Assembly (NCBI GenBank): GCA_003116975.1
Contig: BGKB01000048.1
Coordinates: 1 to 64,000, forward strand
DNA: 64,000 nt
Direction of reading: 5' to 3'
Source of the DNA: Aurantiochytrium sp. KH105
Taxonomy: Eukaryota; Sar; Bigyra; Thraustochytrida; Thraustochytriidae
The stretch's first letter is position 1. Each line of letters opens with the position of its first letter. Under the pieces are notes generated by a model. The model was given only the letters and a program-made list of their open reading frames with translations, was not told the origin of the DNA and searched no databases. Position numbers and translations under genes: made by a program. Of this stretch, positions 39,789-50,500 are shown one piece after another.

Positions 39789-40740
39789 ATGACGGAGAAC
39801 TTGCACGACTGGGTGGAACAAAAGCGCGTGGAGGAGGAGAAACCGGCGCGATACAAGTCGAAGCATGACCCGAATGTGCGCCTCGTACAGTCAAGCTTTA
39901 ACCCGGACTTTGTTGGCGACGGTGCGTTGTACTTGTACTTCTTGGCGAACACCCATGCACGCAACACTGACATTATGTTTTCATTCCTTTGTTTGTGCAG
40001 ACTACGCTTATGGACAGCGCGTCAAAGTTAAGGCAGCCCTCCCTACGGTACGTGAGGTGAGCGAGGCGGGGGAGAGAGAGAGCGCGCGAGAGGGAGAACA
40101 AGCCGGGCGACTCGCCCGAAAAAGAAAGGGATGCTAACAGAAGGTCTCAACACAGAAATCTGAGCTTTCCAAAGTTGTCAAACATGAGCCTCGCAAGAAC
40201 TTTGTCATGGCCAACGCCGTGCAAGCCATTCTTGAAGGTACGTACAACTCTCCTCGGACTCGAATCAAGGTGAAAAATAAATTGTCGTCTAACGCGCAAA
40301 TTTTTCTGCTCTACTTCTTCATCTCTCTGTGTTCCATAGGTGAGGAGCCCAAGCGCGTGGAGCGCAGCGAGAAACGGTACATGAACAAGAAGGACTTTGG
40401 CAAGGTCCCAAACTATCTGCGTCGCGTGCAGCGTGATATTCAGGCGGAGAAGAACGTTTTCATCGAGGCAGAGCGAGAACGTTTGCGCCGAGAGGAGGCT
40501 GCGCGAGGTCGTGAGTACACGCTTGACGAGGACGAACGTTGCAAGCTCGTTGAGGAGCTCAAGATCAAATGGGACTCGTACAATGCCCAGTACCAGCTTC
40601 AAGCACACGTCGTCAATCTCGACACAGCCGGCAAAATTCAGCGCAAGGAGTATCTCGAGGGAATGCTCAAACGCGTGGAAAAAGCCATTGAGACTCTTGA
40701 GCGCGGCCCTGTGCAGATTTTCTGCAAGCCTGTCCAGTGA
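39789..40740 (+). CDS. ENKUR: Enkurin-domain ciliary protein, four exons
   Basis: Assembled by eye from four exons: 39789-39921, 40001-40047, 40156-40237 and 40340-40740, total 220 residues. Introns are 79, 108 and 102 bp with GTGCGT, GTACGT and GTACGT donors and AG acceptors; all three keep frame (phases 1, 0, 1), and intron 2 has a TGCTAAC branch-point-like box. The product starts MTENLHDW; exon 3 gives NFVMANAVQAIL and exon 4 gives YMNKKDFGKVPNYLRRV, KLVEELKIKWDSYNAQYQ and a C-terminal coiled coil, which match the enkurin domain closely (the INKKDFG..P.Y block and the LKxxW block). Enkurin is a microtubule-associated protein of motile cilia and sperm flagella that also binds calmodulin/TRPC channels in animals. 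Animal enkurin is ~256 residues. Strong marker of a flagellated life stage. Confidence 0.88.
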
Positions 40741-41065
40741 GACCGCTGATCCAGTCTGAGTGGAAAAATGAAACAATAAAGGACGAGCAAAAGATACGGA
40801 AAGATAGGATATTGCAGATCATGAGTTGTTCATTCCAATGTCTAGGCCTAGATTTTCCAAAGTAGAGGGGGCGGGCGGGGGGGAGTGACGGGCTTGTTGA
40901 AGAGGAAATTCGCTCTCCTACCCTTGTTGTGCACCGTCTCTTTCGTCCGCCTCCTGATGCATCGCATTGCATTGCATCGCATCGCATCATATCGCAATCA
41001 GATCGATCCAGGATGGGAAAAAGCCTGCGACACAAATATGATATTTTTGATGACCAAGAGAAGCG
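40741..41065. other. Convergent intergenic region
   Basis: 325 bp between converging stops; contains an AATAAA-type signal at ~40776 after enkurin, a TCTAGGCCTAGA palindrome near 40842, and a short GCATC-type repeat near 40960-40990. Confidence 0.5.
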
Positions 41066-42730
41066 TCAGTCGGACTTCTCTGTGCCGACACGGTAGGCAC
41101 GCAACATCGAGTCCGCGCCTGCAGACATGAGCATGGTGCCCGAGGCGTCCCATGAAAGCCCGAACACCTTATTTGTGTGAGACTTGAGCGTATGAAGCGG
41201 CACGGACGACCGGACGTCCCAAAGCTTGATGGTCCGGTCCTGCGAGGCCGAGGCGAGAAGATGAGGCCGGGTAGGCGACCACTGCACAGATGTGATCCAT
41301 GCCTCGTGCGACTTGAGGGAAAGTTTGACAATGGCCTCGCCCGTAACACGCGAGTCCCAAAGGCGTACCTGCTCATCGGCATGGCCCGTAGCAATCGTTG
41401 CCGTCGTTGGATTATGCGCGATCGCGGTCACCACCTTGTTCCCGTTGAGCTTTATTGTACACACCTCTCGCACCACATCCCACGCGCGAATGCTTCGGTC
41501 CCAGGAGCCGGAGAACAGCGTCGAAGGGGACCCGCGATCTGCCCACGTCAAGGCAGATACACTGTCGGTATGGCCTGAAAGAACTGAGGCTGGTTTGACT
41601 GTCTTCAGGGCAGAGGCTGCCTTTGCGCCCTTTACTTTGCGCTTTTTACGGTCACTCCCATTCGCGGCATCATCTTCGTCTTCACCCTCTTCCTTGGCGG
41701 CAGTGGCGTCATCTTCGTTGCCTAACGCAACCTTCCAGATGCAAACGGACTGATCCCAGCCACCGCTACCCAGGACGGCAAAATTGCCAATTTGCACCGC
41801 GTCTAGCGCTTCCACACTTCGCTCGTGACCTTCACAGCTAGCAATCTGGGTGCAGTTCATCGAACGTGTTGACGAAGAGGATCCGTTGGCTGCTGCTTTG
41901 CGCGTTACAGGCGCCGCCTCCGCCAATGAGGTTGACCACACCTTGACGACACCATCCTTGCCGCACGAAGAAACGTAGTTTTCTCCAAACTGTGTTACAC
42001 CCTTGACTGCGGCGCGGTGAGCCTGGACCTTGGACAGCACAGTCACGCCTTTGGCCAGCCCTGCGGCGCCAGAGGAGCGCGCCACCTCGCAAAAGGTGAG
42101 GGACCCATCGTAAGACCCCGTCACGGCGACAAGGTCTTCATTCTCTGCGGTCGGCCGGCGAGCGTCGACGCAAGAAAGCCAGTCGGGCCATTTCTCCTCT
42201 GCAGAGAGCTCCGGCTCGAGCAGCGCGGGCGCGTACTCGAGATGCAAGACCTCCTCGCTCGAAAGTTTAAGCGTGCGTAGGTGGTACTCGAGGTTTCGCC
42301 GCACGAGGGTGTCCTTTTCGACAATGAGAAAGTCAAAGACTACACGGTCCTCGTCTTCCCTTCCGAGCAGATGGTTCACCACCTCGGAGAGTCCCGCGCG
42401 GCGCAATGACAGCGGCACAGCGATGCTCGTCTCGGTCACGCGGTACTTGGAGAACCGGGTGGTGAACTTGACGCGGATCTGCTCGTCTCCTTCGCCTTCT
42501 TCCTCGTCGTCGTCCTCGTCCTCGTCGTCCTCGTCGTCTTCGTCTTCATCCTCGTCTTCTTCCGCTCCACCCTGCTCCTCCTCGCTGTCCTCCTCCTCCT
42601 CGACGTCGTCGTCCTCGACGTCGTCCTCGACCTCCTGCGCGGCCCCCTCGTCCACGTCCATGGCTTCTTTCTCGAGCTCGGCCGCGGCCCTCGCGGACGC
42701 CCGCGTGCTCCTTCGTGTCGGCCCCGCCAT
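41066..42730 (-). CDS. WDR12: WDR12/Ytm1-like ribosome biogenesis protein (NLE domain + WD40)
   Basis: 554 residues, ATG start. An acidic low-complexity N-terminus (about 24-83, mostly Asp/Glu) precedes an NLE domain (about 84-152: IRVKFTTRFSKYRV, SLRRAGLSEVVNHLL, FDFLI, LEYHLRTLKLSSEEVLHLEY) and then a seven-bladed WD40 propeller with blade ends such as VVKVWS, SVCIWK, SIRAWD, QVRLWDSRV and TIKLWDVRS. Loops between blades contain Lys-rich and acidic inserts (about 345-385). NLE-plus-WD40 with this NLE variant is diagnostic of WDR12 (yeast Ytm1), which joins BOP1 and PES1 in the PeBoW complex and is pulled off pre-60S particles by the AAA protein Rea1/MDN1 through the NLE (MIDO-type) domain. 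Human WDR12 is 423 residues; the acidic N-terminus explains the excess. Divergent from the TPR gene. Confidence 0.9.
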   Translation of the reverse strand: MAGPTRRSTRASARAAAELEKEAMDVDEGAAQEVEDDVEDDDVEEEEDSEEEQGGAEEDEDEDEDDEDDEDEDDDEEEGEGDEQIRVKFTTRFSKYRVTETSIAVPLSLRRAGLSEVVNHLLGREDEDRVVFDFLIVEKDTLVRRNLEYHLRTLKLSSEEVLHLEYAPALLEPELSAEEKWPDWLSCVDARRPTAENEDLVAVTGSYDGSLTFCEVARSSGAAGLAKGVTVLSKVQAHRAAVKGVTQFGENYVSSCGKDGVVKVWSTSLAEAAPVTRKAAANGSSSSTRSMNCTQIASCEGHERSVEALDAVQIGNFAVLGSGGWDQSVCIWKVALGNEDDATAAKEEGEDEDDAANGSDRKKRKVKGAKAASALKTVKPASVLSGHTDSVSALTWADRGSPSTLFSGSWDRSIRAWDVVREVCTIKLNGNKVVTAIAHNPTTATIATGHADEQVRLWDSRVTGEAIVKLSLKSHEAWITSVQWSPTRPHLLASASQDRTIKLWDVRSSVPLHTLKSHTNKVFGLSWDASGTMLMSAGADSMLRAYRVGTEKSD

Positions 42731-43155
42731 CGCGCTGCGTGCTGTCGCGGCGCTCGGGCTCTGCTCGCTCGAGTTCGCGCGGGACTCGGGCGCTCCCGTC
42801 GCGTGAATGGTCCTCGCGCGCCAGACCCTCCAGACCCCGAATCGGTGGCCGCGTGCGAAGGGGTTGCGCTGGAACTAATTTCACGTCGCTTTGGGGGTCT
42901 TCTGCGCAACGCAAAAGAGTGCGCGAGGCCTCTTCTCCTCAACGGTCTTGCGAGACACGCACGCTGAGCGCGACGGCGGAAGGAGATTCTGGGAGAGACG
43001 ACGAGCAGACAAAGCCCAACTCGACGATCAGGCCCCGCGGGCGGTGGACCGCTCGCACTGCTGCACCAGGTCTTTGGAAGGGAAGAGGAAAAAGCAGAAG
43101 AGAAGAAGAGGAGCGTTAGAGCGCGCGCGGCGAGAAAGACGTGCAAAAGAGCAAG
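42731..43155. other. Compact divergent promoter region (425 bp)
   Basis: Between outward start codons of WDR12 and the TPR/RPAP3_C gene; must hold both promoters and 5' UTRs. A purine-rich stretch (GAAGAGG units) lies just before the right-hand gene. Confidence 0.55.
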
Positions 43156-45183
43156 ATGGCGAGCGTGAGCTGGGACGCAGACGTTTTACCGCGCGTCGCG
43201 GCTATTCTGGAGGCGATACCTGACGACGCGCAGGACGCTGCCAACTCGAAGCAGCAGTTGCGGAATCAATTCGAGGAGATCTGGGAGCGACCACCCGTCG
43301 ATGAACTTGAGGCAGTGCTCCGATCAAGGTTCACGCGCGACAGAGCGCGAGCGCTCTGCTTTGCGCCATCGCGGAATCATGAGCATGTCAGGTTCTATTC
43401 ACTCCTCATCAGTGACCCGCCAGACGGCGCACCAAAGGAGCATCCGCAGCGCAGGGTTCAAGTCGTATCCCTCGCGTTGCTGTACCTCTTGCACGTGCAC
43501 GAGCCGGCCTTTGGTTCCGACTTTTGCTTGGGTGGCGGTTTGGTCGCGCTTGCAAACCTTGTCGACAACTCGAACATGATGATTCGCGCGCAAGCTATGG
43601 AAGCTTTGCTCGTGCTCACTGGCGCAGAGAGCCTCGGATGGTTCGATGACCCGCCCAGCAAGGCGCAACTTGCACTTCATCAATCCATGCTTTCACTCAC
43701 GCGAACCCGTATCATTTCTGCCCTCATGACCAACTACGAGTCGACCTTTCCTGGAGGCGGCCTGTTGAGTCTGCAGCTCCTCGGATTCTTCCTATCGTGG
43801 CTGCGCTATTTCTACTGCAAAGATCGGATCATTCGTGTCAGCCCCAGGATCATCCAGACGCTCGAATCCTGGTCCGAGCGCACAGACCTCGCGCAACAGG
43901 AGCGCGACTTTGCGCGGAAATTGTTCGATGATTTCAAACGCTTTCCAGCGCCGAGTCCCGCACCTAACCCAGATGACGAGGAGAAGAAAGACGAACAGCA
44001 ACAATCTGTCCTGGACGACGATGCCGCGCTCTCGGTGGCAAGTCAGTTGGTTGTCCCACAAAGCACATCTGCTGAGACTCTTCCTGCAGCTCCCGAATCG
44101 CAGCAGCTACCCTCTGGACTGCCAAGCGAAGACGCTACCGCCGATGTCGAGGCCGAGGCGAACAAGACACTTTCCCTCAAGTCTCAGGGCAATGTAGCGT
44201 TTGCGGAGGGCCAATATCGAAGAGCCATCGAGCTTTACGATGAAGCCTTGCATGCAGCGCAAGAGGACGAAACTGATCTTCCAGGGGAACGCGCCAAAGT
44301 ATTGGCAAATCGTGCGGCAGCGCGCATGGAACTCCACAAGCAAGGGAAGTCCGGCCCAGAAGAGGATCTCATGGAAGCCTGTGTCGGAGACTGCAAGAAT
44401 GCGATCGCCCTGTCGCCTGCTTATTTCAAGGCCCACTTTCGTCTACTTCAAGCGTTTATGCAGCTGGAGCGTTGGGATGATCTCGGTGTAGCTCTTGATG
44501 AAGCGCGGCGTGTTTCTAATCTCGATGAAATGGAGGAAAGGGCACTTGGCGACATCGAGCGAAAGATCAACTTTCGTGCCCGTGCAAACGCGCAAAGAGA
44601 AAAGGAATTTCAGGAGACCGTCTCTGCGTTCCTGCGACGATTTCAAGAGTTGACGCCAGAGACTTCGTCCACCAAAACGTCCCGACCTCAAGTCACAGAT
44701 TCCTCAGAGGATGAGCCTCGCGTCCAAGATCGTTCGACCACGAAGACTACTAACTGCAAGCTTGATTTCGTCCCCTCGAAAAAATCGATTGGATCGACAG
44801 GAAAGCTTCGTAAAGCAACGACGGCCAAGCGACGAGGACCATCGTTGACTGCCGTTTTGAAAAAAGCGCCGGCGGAGGAGGCTCTCGAGCTAGTACTCAA
44901 GCACTTGTCCGAGAACTCGCTCGTTAGTGCGTTTGCAGACCAGCTTGACGAGGCCAGCTTCGACGCCATGCTCAGCGTGACGCACGCGCTTTTGCCTGCG
45001 CAGGCTGAGAAAGCATTTGCCCTTTTAAACGCGCTCACCAGTGTCAAGCGATTCTCACTCAACCTGATGTTTCTCTCCGCCCCGTCACGGAAACAGATTG
45101 ATGCTGCATTTGCTATATTGCGATCCGTGCCAGAAACCAGTCTTGCTGATCTGGACGTTCTTCAGGAGAAATATGCGCTATGA
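43156..45183 (+). CDS. TPR / RPAP3_C-domain protein, R2TP- or dynein-assembly-type co-chaperone
   Basis: 675 residues from the ATG at 43156 (MASVSWDADV). The N-terminal ~260 residues are helical and armadillo-like (VQVVSLALLYLLHV, VALANLVDNSNMMIRAQAMEALLVLTG). After a Ser/Pro/Gln linker come three TPR units (about 335-460: SLKSQGNVAFAEGQYRRAIELY, ANRAAARMELHK, AIALSPAYFKAHFRLLQAF), with the look of an Hsp90/Hsp70-binding clamp TPR. A charged linker follows, and the C-terminus (about 560-660: LTAVLKKAPAEEALELVL, FDAMLSVTHALL, SVKRFSLNLMFLS) fits the RPAP3 C-terminal domain that docks on RUVBL1/2. RPAP3 and SPAG1 share TPR plus RPAP3_C and build RNA polymerase II or axonemal dynein; the armadillo-like N-terminus is unusual and makes exact orthology uncertain. 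Confidence 0.75.
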   Translation: MASVSWDADVLPRVAAILEAIPDDAQDAANSKQQLRNQFEEIWERPPVDELEAVLRSRFTRDRARALCFAPSRNHEHVRFYSLLISDPPDGAPKEHPQRRVQVVSLALLYLLHVHEPAFGSDFCLGGGLVALANLVDNSNMMIRAQAMEALLVLTGAESLGWFDDPPSKAQLALHQSMLSLTRTRIISALMTNYESTFPGGGLLSLQLLGFFLSWLRYFYCKDRIIRVSPRIIQTLESWSERTDLAQQERDFARKLFDDFKRFPAPSPAPNPDDEEKKDEQQQSVLDDDAALSVASQLVVPQSTSAETLPAAPESQQLPSGLPSEDATADVEAEANKTLSLKSQGNVAFAEGQYRRAIELYDEALHAAQEDETDLPGERAKVLANRAAARMELHKQGKSGPEEDLMEACVGDCKNAIALSPAYFKAHFRLLQAFMQLERWDDLGVALDEARRVSNLDEMEERALGDIERKINFRARANAQREKEFQETVSAFLRRFQELTPETSSTKTSRPQVTDSSEDEPRVQDRSTTKTTNCKLDFVPSKKSIGSTGKLRKATTAKRRGPSLTAVLKKAPAEEALELVLKHLSENSLVSAFADQLDEASFDAMLSVTHALLPAQAEKAFALLNALTSVKRFSLNLMFLSAPSRKQIDAAFAILRSVPETSLADLDVLQEKYAL

Positions 45184-45370
45184 AAAAGGAAAACGAATCA
45201 AAACACAATGAAAACAAAACAAAAGTTGCACGGTCGATTACTATGTATATATGCTCAAATGTGGGGCGAAAGTGCTGCTTCTTTTCGATTACTTGTTGGT
45301 AGGCTAGGCCAGGTGCTTACTCACTGCTCGCTCGACCATGTGAGCGATGTTCACACGTTCGAGACGGCCA

Positions 45371-46843
45371 TCACTTAGCAGAAAGTACCGCGTCGAAATC
45401 CGAGCGCAACGAAGCGAGCTGGCGTTCCTTCTCCTGCAGATGCGAGTAAAGCGCTTCCACGTAGGGCCGCGGGTCCACGCGGCCTGTCTCGTTTTGGCGC
45501 TCGGCACGCACAATTTTTTCATACCTTTTCAACACTTTAAGCTCTTCGGCAACGCTTGCTATGACCTCATTCAGATGGGCTCTGTGTGCTGCGACCAGAG
45601 CGGGCAGGTCAACATGTATAGCAGCTTCACCGATATCCATCGATGCCTCGCTTGTCTCGTGGGCAGGCTTCGACGGCGGCCGCGCCGGGGCTTGCTCCAC
45701 AAGAGGCCGAGAAAAAGAAGTCATCGACTCACTCGCTGCCATAGGCTCACTCCATCGACCGCGTTCACCTTCCCACTTACCCGAAGACCCGGGTCGAGTA
45801 TGATTCGAAGAAAAACTATCCTGAGATCGAGGAGCGGTTCGTGGTCTCGGTTCGGACGCGAGCTTTGATTCCGAATGCCGAGACCTTTGCGAGAGCGAAA
45901 GTCGCTTGCTGACCTCGGGCGAAGATGCGGGCGTGCAAACTGTTGAGCTACGAGGAGACCAGCCCGAAGAAGATGCCGATGCTCCCCGCGACCTTGTCGT
46001 GCGTGGTCTTGGACTCGCTGGCGTGCCAGGAGATATTTCGACTGCGTGATTTTGCATCGCTTTTTGCAGGCTTCGTTGCGTTCGTTCATCTGCGCGCATG
46101 AGAATGGATTTCGCGCGCTCTGAAAAGTGCGCTCTGAAAAACAAAAAGCTCTCGCGAGCCTTGGCGCGCACCGTGGGCGAGGCGTCTTGCAGCACCCGCG
46201 GCAGCACGCCCTCCAAAAGATCGACATGTCTTTCGAGACTTCGTGTAGTCCATGAGCAAAGGCACGTGTGCAGGTACGCCATGCTTGCCTCGCGCACGTC
46301 TTTGCTCTTGCTATTGCCGAGCAGAGATATGAGCCGTGGCAGCACAGATGGTAGACGTAACATCTTGAAAATATGTCCGCAACACTGATCAATGTGTCCC
46401 GCAATTACTTTGTTCCCTGATGCGACAAGATCAAGCATGACGAGCACAAGCGCTGCTGCCGTCTTTGCAAAGTGCATTTGAAGGCAGTCCACGCACACAG
46501 AAAGAAGTTTGCATGCCTCGCGAACGATCGCTGAGCGAAGGTCGCGCAGTTGGACCTCGAGTGGACGCCGCATGCGTTGCAAGAGGTCAATTGGGACGGC
46601 CGTCTCGGTCCCAGCGTGATCATCGCTAAACTCAATGTCCTGATGCGCCTTGCCGGCGAGCCGCACAACAGCTACCTGAAGCTCCATCAAATATCGCTCC
46701 CGGTCTTCCCAGTCCACCTTGCGGGACTCATCGAGACATTCCACGCAGCGCTCCATGCGCTCCAGCAGAGCACGCTGGTTCATCTGTGCGGGCAGCAGGT
46801 CGTTGAGGTTGGCCTCTACGGCGGCCACCAGCGAAGTCGTCAT
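45371..46843 (-). CDS. CLASP/TOG-like microtubule-associated protein
   Basis: 490 residues from the ATG at 46843 (MTTSLVAAVE); the frame extends upstream to 46933 without an ATG. A CLASP N-terminal (TOG, HEAT-repeat) domain spans about 20-270: WEDRERYLMELQVAVVRLAG, PLEVQLRDLRSAIVREACKLL, LPRLISLLGNSKSKDVREAS and LPRVLQDASPTVRAKARESFLFF are typical HEAT helices. The middle is Ser/Arg/Pro-rich (about 275-400; SSSGWSPRSS, RPRTTRSR) as in microtubule-lattice-binding linkers. The C-terminus (about 415-490) forms a coiled coil (LNEVIASVAEELKVLKRYEKI). CLASPs bind tubulin through TOG domains and stabilise plus ends; here only one TOG domain is present against two or three in animal CLASPs, so a shorter member such as a TOG-array/crescerin-type ciliary protein is an alternative. 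Confidence 0.78.
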   Translation of the reverse strand: MTTSLVAAVEANLNDLLPAQMNQRALLERMERCVECLDESRKVDWEDRERYLMELQVAVVRLAGKAHQDIEFSDDHAGTETAVPIDLLQRMRRPLEVQLRDLRSAIVREACKLLSVCVDCLQMHFAKTAAALVLVMLDLVASGNKVIAGHIDQCCGHIFKMLRLPSVLPRLISLLGNSKSKDVREASMAYLHTCLCSWTTRSLERHVDLLEGVLPRVLQDASPTVRAKARESFLFFRAHFSERAKSILMRADERTQRSLQKAMQNHAVEISPGTPASPRPRTTRSRGASASSSGWSPRSSTVCTPASSPEVSKRLSLSQRSRHSESKLASEPRPRTAPRSQDSFSSNHTRPGSSGKWEGERGRWSEPMAASESMTSFSRPLVEQAPARPPSKPAHETSEASMDIGEAAIHVDLPALVAAHRAHLNEVIASVAEELKVLKRYEKIVRAERQNETGRVDPRPYVEALYSHLQEKERQLASLRSDFDAVLSAK

Positions 46844-47582
46844 GGTGTCCTGCGAGGCGAGTCGCCGCGGACGTGTTGTCTGCACGCCAGCGGCAAGACG
46901 AACCCTGACCGTCTTGGACACGAGCGTCGCCACGAAGTTTGTCTACCTCCGCGTGTCTGCACTTCCAGGCCTAGGCTAGGCCTATTCCTTTTCAAGCCTG
47001 CTCCTTGCTGCACGTGCTTGCAGGGGTGGGGGGAAAGGGGGGGGAAGGGAAGCCATAATCAACCAACTCGCAGTAGGGACCTCGCCTAGGCCAAGTAGAC
47101 AACTCAGTACTTATAGCCGTTGAGTCGCATCGTGCACGATAGTATGGCGAACGGTCTACTCGCACTGCGGCTCCTTGGCGTAAGAGCGTGACTGCTTATA
47201 AGACGAAGAAGAAGAAGAAGAAGAAGGGGGAGAATAAGAAGAAGAAAAGAAAAAAGAAGAAGGAATGAACAAACAAAGTATGAGGCCTTGGCAGCCCAGG
47301 CCGGACTTGGAAAAGCCTTGATCTAGGCCTTGAGGAGCCAAACCAGCCAAGGGCCTCGGGGCCCGGCCAGGGGCGCCGCTAGATCACACAAGGCACAGCG
47401 CAGGGCACGACACAGGTCACGACACGACACATACTCAGCTTCAAGCCTGCACTTCTTCTCCACCCCACCGCCTCTTTCGCTCCCTCTCGACGATTAAAAA
47501 GGGGTGCCTTCCTGTAGACTCCAAGACGGACTGCACGAGTGCTCGGCAAACGAGTGTTCTCTCCGCGAAAACACCATCACAG
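46844..47582. other. Divergent intergenic region with purine microsatellite
   Basis: Promoter region for the CLASP-like and second EF-hand/WD40 genes. It contains GGCCTAGGCTAGGCCTA near 46967, a GAA-rich purine run at 47201-47268, and a GACAC/GGCAC-type degenerate repeat near 47385-47430. Confidence 0.5.
47201..47268. repeat. (GAA)n-rich purine tract
   Basis: GAAGAA triplets with AAAAG interruptions, non-coding. Confidence 0.85.
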
Positions 47583-50500
47583 ATGCCGTCCGATTCTTCG
47601 TTCTCGTCTTCTTCGTCCAAATCTGCTACTCTCTCGACGTCATCTTCGCGACGCAGACTCTCGAGTTTCCTCGATAAAAGTCGGCGCGCCAATGCAGCAG
47701 CAGCAGCAGCTGCTGCTGTTGGTAATGGTACTGGTGGCACTGGCGCCTCGCCATCAAGTCCGGCGGGCTCTTCAGGCCGTATGGGGCTCAAAGTAAGACG
47801 CAAGCAAAACCAAAGTGTGCAGCTCGATACGCGACGCATCGTCGATGTCAGCGAAGCCAAGCTTCCGCCCAATGTTACAATCGGTTTGGAGAGGGCACGA
47901 CTTCGCGCAACGGACAGTCAGCCAACCTCTGCCAATCTTTCGGATGTTATATCTTGGGACCTGGATCTGAGTAAAAAGGCGCGACGCGTTTCACAACGAA
48001 TCATGCGCACTGAAGAAAGCTCTTCATCGCTCTTGCCCGGCGGAAAGAGACGCCCCTCCTCGAGACCTGGAACGGATCGAAGCACACACACCCGGTTATC
48101 TGACAAAATGGATGGTAAACTGGCTCATTCCACGCTACACAGTCCGCGACGCAATGTCCAGGATATGGCAGACGCACTCGGTATAACCGAACAGGTCAAA
48201 GAACTACAGCAGAGAAACGTCAACTTTCGACAGCGAAGACCAACAGCCATGGGACACTTGCCGCTTATGCGTGAATCCGACGAACAAAGGCTGCTGCGGG
48301 AGAACAACGCAAAACGTAGCGCGAAACTCAAGTCGCGCGCTTTGGGAACAAAAGCCGATCACCCAGATCTTCTTCATCAAAGTAGCCTTGCACTGGTCAC
48401 CACCCAGCCAACCGAGGGACAGCTCTCTGTCGACGTCAAAGCTGTCGACGAAGCCTGTTCAAGTGGACCCTTGCCTGTGGAAAAGACAAAGTTTCGTACA
48501 GATGAGGAAATCGTTACAAAAATGATGATGGAGCTCGATGCGAGGCAGCTTCAGCGCGTCAAGCGCGACTTTAATGAGAATGGCGGTGAGCTCGATCTGC
48601 ACGAGTTTGTTGCTGTCATGATGAAGTATCAACCCGAAATGGAGTCTGATGAAGCCGAAGTGAACGCCGTTGCCAAACTCTGCGAGTTTTTCCACCAGGT
48701 CGACATCAATGGAGATCACTCAATGGAGTTGCAGGAGTTTACGAGCTACATTGTCGAGTCTTCACAAGACCGCGATAACTTTCGTGTGGACAACATCAAG
48801 CGTTATGATCCAAGTCCAATCGCCCCAATTCCCTCGGTCACCTATGACACTCGCATCGACCATGTCTATTACGTGCAAGAGTTAGACCATCTTATTGCAT
48901 GTGACACCAACCGCATGGTCAGCGTCTACGAGGCATCCGACTTTTCGCTTATCAAACGCGCGGCCGGACACAAAGGTGTCGTGCATGGTGCAACTTATCT
49001 CCAGGGTCGCGGAGCGTCGAGCTATCTGGCGACCGTGGCCAACGACAGCACGATTGGATTTTGGGACACGCATACCTATTCGATGTGCCAGCAGCTGCCT
49101 TGTGCGGACGTGCAAATGAGTGTAGAATGGGGAGGAGCACAGCATGATCTCCTGTTCAGTGGTGGAATCAACGGCAAGATTAATGTGTGGAATGTTGAAG
49201 ACTTGGAATGCACAGCGCGATTACAAGGACACAACGACATTGTCATGGACTTGCATTGCATTGAGAGCATGGGCGTTATTGCGAGTGCATCGCTCGACTC
49301 GCAGATCAAGTTCTGGGATATTCCGACGCAAACCTTGCGCAAGAGTCTTCCAGGTCACGCCAAGGGGGCCTTTAGCCTGGCGTACTCGCCAGAATATCGC
49401 TTTCTCATTTCTGCTGGTTTTGACCACGACGCGCTCGTCTGGAATCCGTATGTCGAGCGCCTCATTACGCCGCTCAAGGGGCACAACTCATCTCTCGTCG
49501 GCGTCAAAGCGATTCCGAATACGCCCGAGATTATTACAGCAGACAATGAGGGGTTCTTCAAAATATGGGACATTCGCAACTTTTCCTGCGTGCAAACGTT
49601 CGCCATGCGCGATGCCAGGACAGAGGGTGCAAACGGCAGCGAGGGCGCTGCCATTTTCGCCAACCCTACGCGTCGCACGGCCACCTCGCCCACGATGCGT
49701 GCCTCTCACATTGGCGCAATCGGCAACGGCGGTTTGCCCGGACTTCGCCCGGAAGCAACGACGAAGGCTGAGCGCATGCAAGGGCAGCTGCGTGAGAACA
49801 TTGAAAATCGACGCAATATGGCTTCGACGCTCCTTTTTAACAATTCGCTCCGCATGAGCGACGTCGACACGGCCATTAGCTGCTTTGCGTATTCGACGAA
49901 GCACCGACGCATCGTTGCAGCCAATCACGACATACGGCTCTTCGACTACGACCGTCCGACGGACCCAAAGCTCAGCGACACGGCTCCTACGATCGGGGTT
50001 ATCTTCAACGAAACTGCGCTGACTTTCACGACGGCGGCCGGGCGCAGCGTCAAGCTGTGGGACGCAGAGAGCGGACGTCTGATCCGCATCTACCGTGATA
50101 TTAGTGGGTCTGAGATTACGGCTCTCTGCTTCGATGGCCGAAAACGCAAGTTCATCACGGGCGACCATGAAGGTCGCGTGACGGTGTTCAATTTGGCGAA
50201 CGGGGCACGCATGAAGGATCTAAGCCCTCACGCGAGTGAGATTGTGGCCTTGCACTCTCTCGCCTCGATGCAGCGCATCATATCCTCATCTTGGGATGGC
50301 GTCATCAAGGTTTCGGATGAGTCGGACCCGGAGGCTGCGGTTGTGCTCATGGAAATCAACCATCCGGCCGCCGTGGCTTCTCTGACGAGACTTATTCCAG
50401 GCGCCGATGCGCATCGCGCGCGTGTCGAGCAGAACTATGCAATGATGCGCAAGAAGCAACTTGGGGAGGTGGCCTGCTTTGCGAATTTCGGGATGCAGCG

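Noticed and set aside
40207-40740. Enkurin read as one frame starting MANAV
   Set aside because: That reading translates through an intron (40238-40339) with clean GTACGT..AG borders; the spliced version gives a continuous enkurin domain.
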